A program made the position numbers and the translations under genes. 64,000 nt of DNA from an uncultured Persicobacter sp. (GTDB lineage: Bacteria; Bacteroidota; Bacteroidia; Cytophagales; Cyclobacteriaceae): positions 1 through 64,000 of the forward strand of contig CANMKE010000004.1 of the NCBI GenBank assembly GCA_947498325.1, read 5' to 3'. Under the pieces are notes generated by a model. That model was not told the DNA's origin. It made no database searches and worked only from the letters and a program-made list of their open reading frames with translations. Position 1 is the first letter of the stretch. Every line of letters begins with the position of its first letter. Of the stretch, positions 62,501-64,000 are shown one piece after another.

Positions 62501-63244
62501 GAAATGCCCTGCCTGTGCAAGGTATTGCGCATTGATCCATACAAAACGGATAAAGCAGGCAATAGAAAGAAAAATCACCAGCCAAATGAGGTAATAGACG
62601 TCTGCCATCTCCCGTCGATAGCCCATCTCGTACTGAATGCCACAGAGGAAATTGCCGTTGGGAGCGAAAATCCGGAATTTGGAACTTTGGTATTGCGCCT
62701 TCAGGTGGAGTAACTTATTGGTGAAAATTTTCTCATTGTAAGTTTTCCCCTGATACGTAATGTGGGTCTTTGCTTTGACCTTTAGCGGAATGACCTCTAC
62801 AATTTCATAAATGATCGAGCCTTTTTCCAATGTCCGCCGCGAAAGGATCGATTCCCTGCGTGCCACTTCCCGAAAATGGTAGCGGTAATTCCCTGCCACT
62901 TCTTTATAGGAAGGCACAAAGGTTTGGTCTGACCAATAGATCAGCTTTCCATTCAGGTATATGGTCGTTGGGTAAGTGGGCGTAAAATCCCCGAGGTGCT
63001 CGGCATTAAAATAGCCATCCTCCTGAATCTGATCCCGAAGCAGGTTCATTTCAGCATTCACTTTTTTGAGCTCGGCATTGAGCTTGGTCTGAATCTGCTC
63101 CGTATAGGCCTTAGGGTATTGAAACTGCCCCACGGCACCTTTTTCTAAAAAAATAGCCAATAGGAGGCCTATTCCCGAGATCAGGAGCCACCTAAGATGA
63201 TAAATCTTTATCTGTTTTGAAAAAAGTTGAAATGTACTTACCAA
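59501..63244 (-). CDS. Giant NtrY-like membrane sensor histidine kinase
   Basis: The 1247-residue protein has a first membrane helix (about 17-37), an extracytoplasmic domain (about 40-215), a bundle of about seven membrane helices (about 217-485), a second sensor domain (about 490-735), two more helices (about 736-795), a third sensor-like domain (about 800-940), a helix (about 945-965) and HAMP (about 965-1020). HisKA has the phosphorylated His at about 1037 in VAHEIKNPLTPMKL. The ATPase has NLIINGFQA, DNGVGI and GSGIGLAI. The start is TTG 63244; no early in-frame ATG exists. No response regulator gene lies in the window. Confidence 0.88.
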   Translation of the reverse strand: MVSTFQLFSKQIKIYHLRWLLISGIGLLLAIFLEKGAVGQFQYPKAYTEQIQTKLNAELKKVNAEMNLLRDQIQEDGYFNAEHLGDFTPTYPTTIYLNGKLIYWSDQTFVPSYKEVAGNYRYHFREVARRESILSRRTLEKGSIIYEIVEVIPLKVKAKTHITYQGKTYNEKIFTNKLLHLKAQYQSSKFRIFAPNGNFLCGIQYEMGYRREMADVYYLIWLVIFLSIACFIRFVWINAQYLAQAGHFDFGLLFLVTALVGGRLPLLFSRETFAFNEIKIFDPKIFASSFLNPSLGDLILNLFFLCIVVNYIFSHYYRSGLVRYLFRQSSRKLHFYGLIFTFFVFELGFFVFNIFESINYHSQSSFSIGVNLLWDNFMVFSYLCVALSAMAFMLGESVLLKLLSKFFYRQNILSTSLIWLGGMVLALLNNNHFDFTGLAVVCTVGVLVLLSWRWRNFRKKGSISYATVLYLFLGTIIVSVLGTISVQKYQSYNLGASRERFINNLNVENDIIGEYLLQRVGQTMSEDAWVSRLITHPKQLVKFDDEYFQRRFLNDYFDKYTAQFYFFDRDGLPISVNNTETLDRIRVEFRKTMTETDYPSVYQLKDASFGANLTYSCVFTVRDQGGAEGYVVIKLVHQDLNQNSVFPLLLMHEKKKNNSYDESKFSYADFAFDELQFQSGAYNYAKFFNQDLLQNPALYESGVVVNGYRHIGIREKENRVRVVTHAVYGLYDLYTDFAYIFLIMILLASLVVVSFGFLMLSQNVKLNFVAKIQIYLNSAFLVPLLALSVTTLSMMVNTSKRSVISSYSSKAEGLANNLNEVMVRYHDRIFDKKDIVAEIAKVANISSLDIALYDVRGKLITSNQPMIFQRQLLSNHINPKALRALVFEGEQKVVFDEYAGDYEYKQVYVALRSALDGTLMGIIGVPFFPVNPISDPLLNEGVNSIINLFTVIFIIFLSVAFFASRWLTYPMTLLAQRIRQTNLTSLDQPLHWRSDDEIGALVKEYNRMLRKLSDNKLQMAQTEKQSAWREMAQQVAHEIKNPLTPMKLRLQYMQMVMSNSEAEEVERIRGAIDMLLGQVDTLSEIATSFSEFAKMPMPIKETFNFSTELRRVIELHRTPERGQLVYPEIPDQMMVEGDQQLIGRTLSNLIINGFQAVSSDVEPLIELQLADRGEVIEVAIKDNGVGIAEDIQSKVFLPNFSTKFSGSGIGLAIARRGIEHAGGKIWFDSEEGKGTTFFVQLPKQITV

Positions 63245-63389
63245 AAGAAATTTCTAATTGTCATTTAATGTAGGAACCTCACACAAAAGAAGTACCAAAT
63301 TTTATTTATTCATCAATATAATTCAAAAAAACACCCTGAAGCATTTATTTATTCTTGCAGGCCTCCAAAAATACCATCTATTTGATACA

Positions 63390-63414
63390 AAAAAAGCCCT
63401 TACGGGCATTTTTT
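63390..63414. terminator. Bidirectional terminator upstream of the kinase
   Basis: GCCC (63396-63399) pairs with GGGC (63404-63407) around TTAC; A and T runs flank both sides. It ends the DUF420/CAMC unit on minus. Confidence 0.72.
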
Positions 63415-63712
63415 AATTTGTTCGCTGAGCAGCGTTCTGTATGATATGTTGATTTTTGAGCAAGCGTTCTTTCTCTCTTTTGGAGCTTCTGTACCAAAAG
63501 AATCCAATGGTAGAAATGACCACATAGGGCAGGATAAAAAGGTAGAGAATTCCTGTATTTAGCCCTGCACCAATACCAATATCTCCTTCAGAGACATTGT
63601 TTTCCACCGTGGCACGACACATGGCACACTGTGCCAACACGGGCATTTTAACAAATACCAGTATTCCGATCAATGTAAAAATTCGCGAGCACCATTTCAT
63701 AGCATCAGACAT
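63413..63712 (-). CDS. Small membrane protein with CAMC motif
   Basis: The 99-residue protein has a signal or membrane helix (about 9-27), then AQCAMCRATVENN with a Cys-x-x-Cys pair, then a second membrane helix (about 57-74) and a basic tail. Cys-pair and position next to a DUF420 protein suggest a role in cytochrome c oxidase assembly or heme/copper delivery, as in Bacteroidota oxidase clusters. The start could also be the internal Met5. Confidence 0.7.
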   Translation of the reverse strand: MSDAMKWCSRIFTLIGILVFVKMPVLAQCAMCRATVENNVSEGDIGIGAGLNTGILYLFILPYVVISTIGFFWYRSSKREKERLLKNQHIIQNAAQRTN

Positions 63713-63723
63713 CCTTTTCAGTT

Positions 63724-64000
63724 TTATTGGTAATAAGGAAGAATCATCAGGTAAACGATCACTCCAGAGACAGACACAAAAAGCCAGATAGGAAATGAAA
63801 GTTTAACAATTTTGCGATGCTTTTCCAGCTTATTAGAAAGTGCATAAAGATAAGACAATAACACCAACGGAAGCACCACCATTGCCAAGCCAATATGTAA
63901 TAAAAGCAATCCAAGATATAATGTTCGTAAAATCCCCAGGGAATTTTGTTCGGCCGTATCGAGCACTCCATTATGGTTGGCATCGCCGAAAATAGTGGCT
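63724..64000 (-). CDS. DUF420-family membrane protein (partial)
   Basis: The frame is open to the window edge, so the N-terminal part is missing; 92 residues are visible. They contain a hydrophilic loop with GDANHNGVLD, then membrane helices with LLLHIGLAMVVLPLVLLSYLYAL and FPIWLFVSVSGVIVYLMI, typical of the DUF420 (CtaM-like) family tied to cytochrome oxidase assembly. An internal GTG at 63966 is not needed as a start. The CAMC gene follows 11 bp later on the same strand. Confidence 0.8.
   Translation of the reverse strand, partial: ATIFGDANHNGVLDTAEQNSLGILRTLYLGLLLLHIGLAMVVLPLVLLSYLYALSNKLEKHRKIVKLSFPIWLFVSVSGVIVYLMILPYYQ

Overview
The window reads as a chromosomal segment of a Bacteroidota bacterium, most likely a cytophaga-like marine lineage; genus is not resolved. 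The signs are: a lipoprotein-type TamA (TamL), the long insert-containing IspG, MORN-variant repeat proteins, secreted proteins whose signal peptides end in AxAQ, weak Shine-Dalgarno sequences, and many promoters of the Bacteroidota type (TTG or TTTG near -33, TAnnTTTG near -7). Gene content is mostly housekeeping. No prophage, CRISPR array, rRNA, tRNA or intact insertion sequence was seen.

Layout. 1-534: two tandem copies of the small SRP RNA gene on the minus strand. 535-5184: a small barrel protein, a nucleoside phosphorylase, an atypical SDR, then a tyrosine-branch operon (aminotransferase plus prephenate dehydrogenase) behind a tyrosine-rich leader peptide. 5290-14469: a thioesterase, an outer membrane protein, rnhB, a Nudix hydrolase, an SLC13 permease, a small gene behind an apparent attenuator, a solo HsdR_N-type nuclease and dnaN. 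14710-23893: a lipoprotein, a nested inverted-repeat element, a secreted protein, then a minus-strand operon SGNH / SGNH-LysM-MBOAT / NYN-LOTUS that probably O-acylates an envelope glycan, and a DoxX protein. 24066-34587: purH, purN, tamL, an RNA methyltransferase, a queuosine-precursor transporter, rnz, a STAS protein, purC and a MORN-repeat protein. 34588-35396: a gene-free region with two tandem structured RNA-like units. 35397-44241: a porin, aspA, an aspartokinase, fbp, a zinc-type CDF exporter, an esterase and xerD. 44336-48591: the operon aroQ / class V aminotransferase / marC / rnhA, then a trmN6-like methyltransferase and a TetR regulator. 48683-59084: an M61 peptidase, PAP2 phosphatase / pcm / unknown, ispG, an SDR and the operon mlaE / mlaF / HAD phosphatase. 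59085-64000: a second copy of a 183-bp inverted-repeat element, a giant NtrY-like histidine kinase, and the 3' end of a small cluster with a CAMC protein and a DUF420 protein.

The signals that ordinary annotation would miss are non-coding: (a) the two paralogous RNA units at 34795-35137, where unpaired linkers are conserved and hairpins differ in sequence but not in position; (b) the tyrosine leader peptide at 2988-3053; (c) the 183-bp elements at 15365 and 59194, with matching terminal inverted repeats and an internal stem that has compensatory changes; (d) a terminator/antiterminator pair before the 12378 gene; and (e) the SRP RNA duplication. All functional statements rest on reading motifs by eye; no database search was run.
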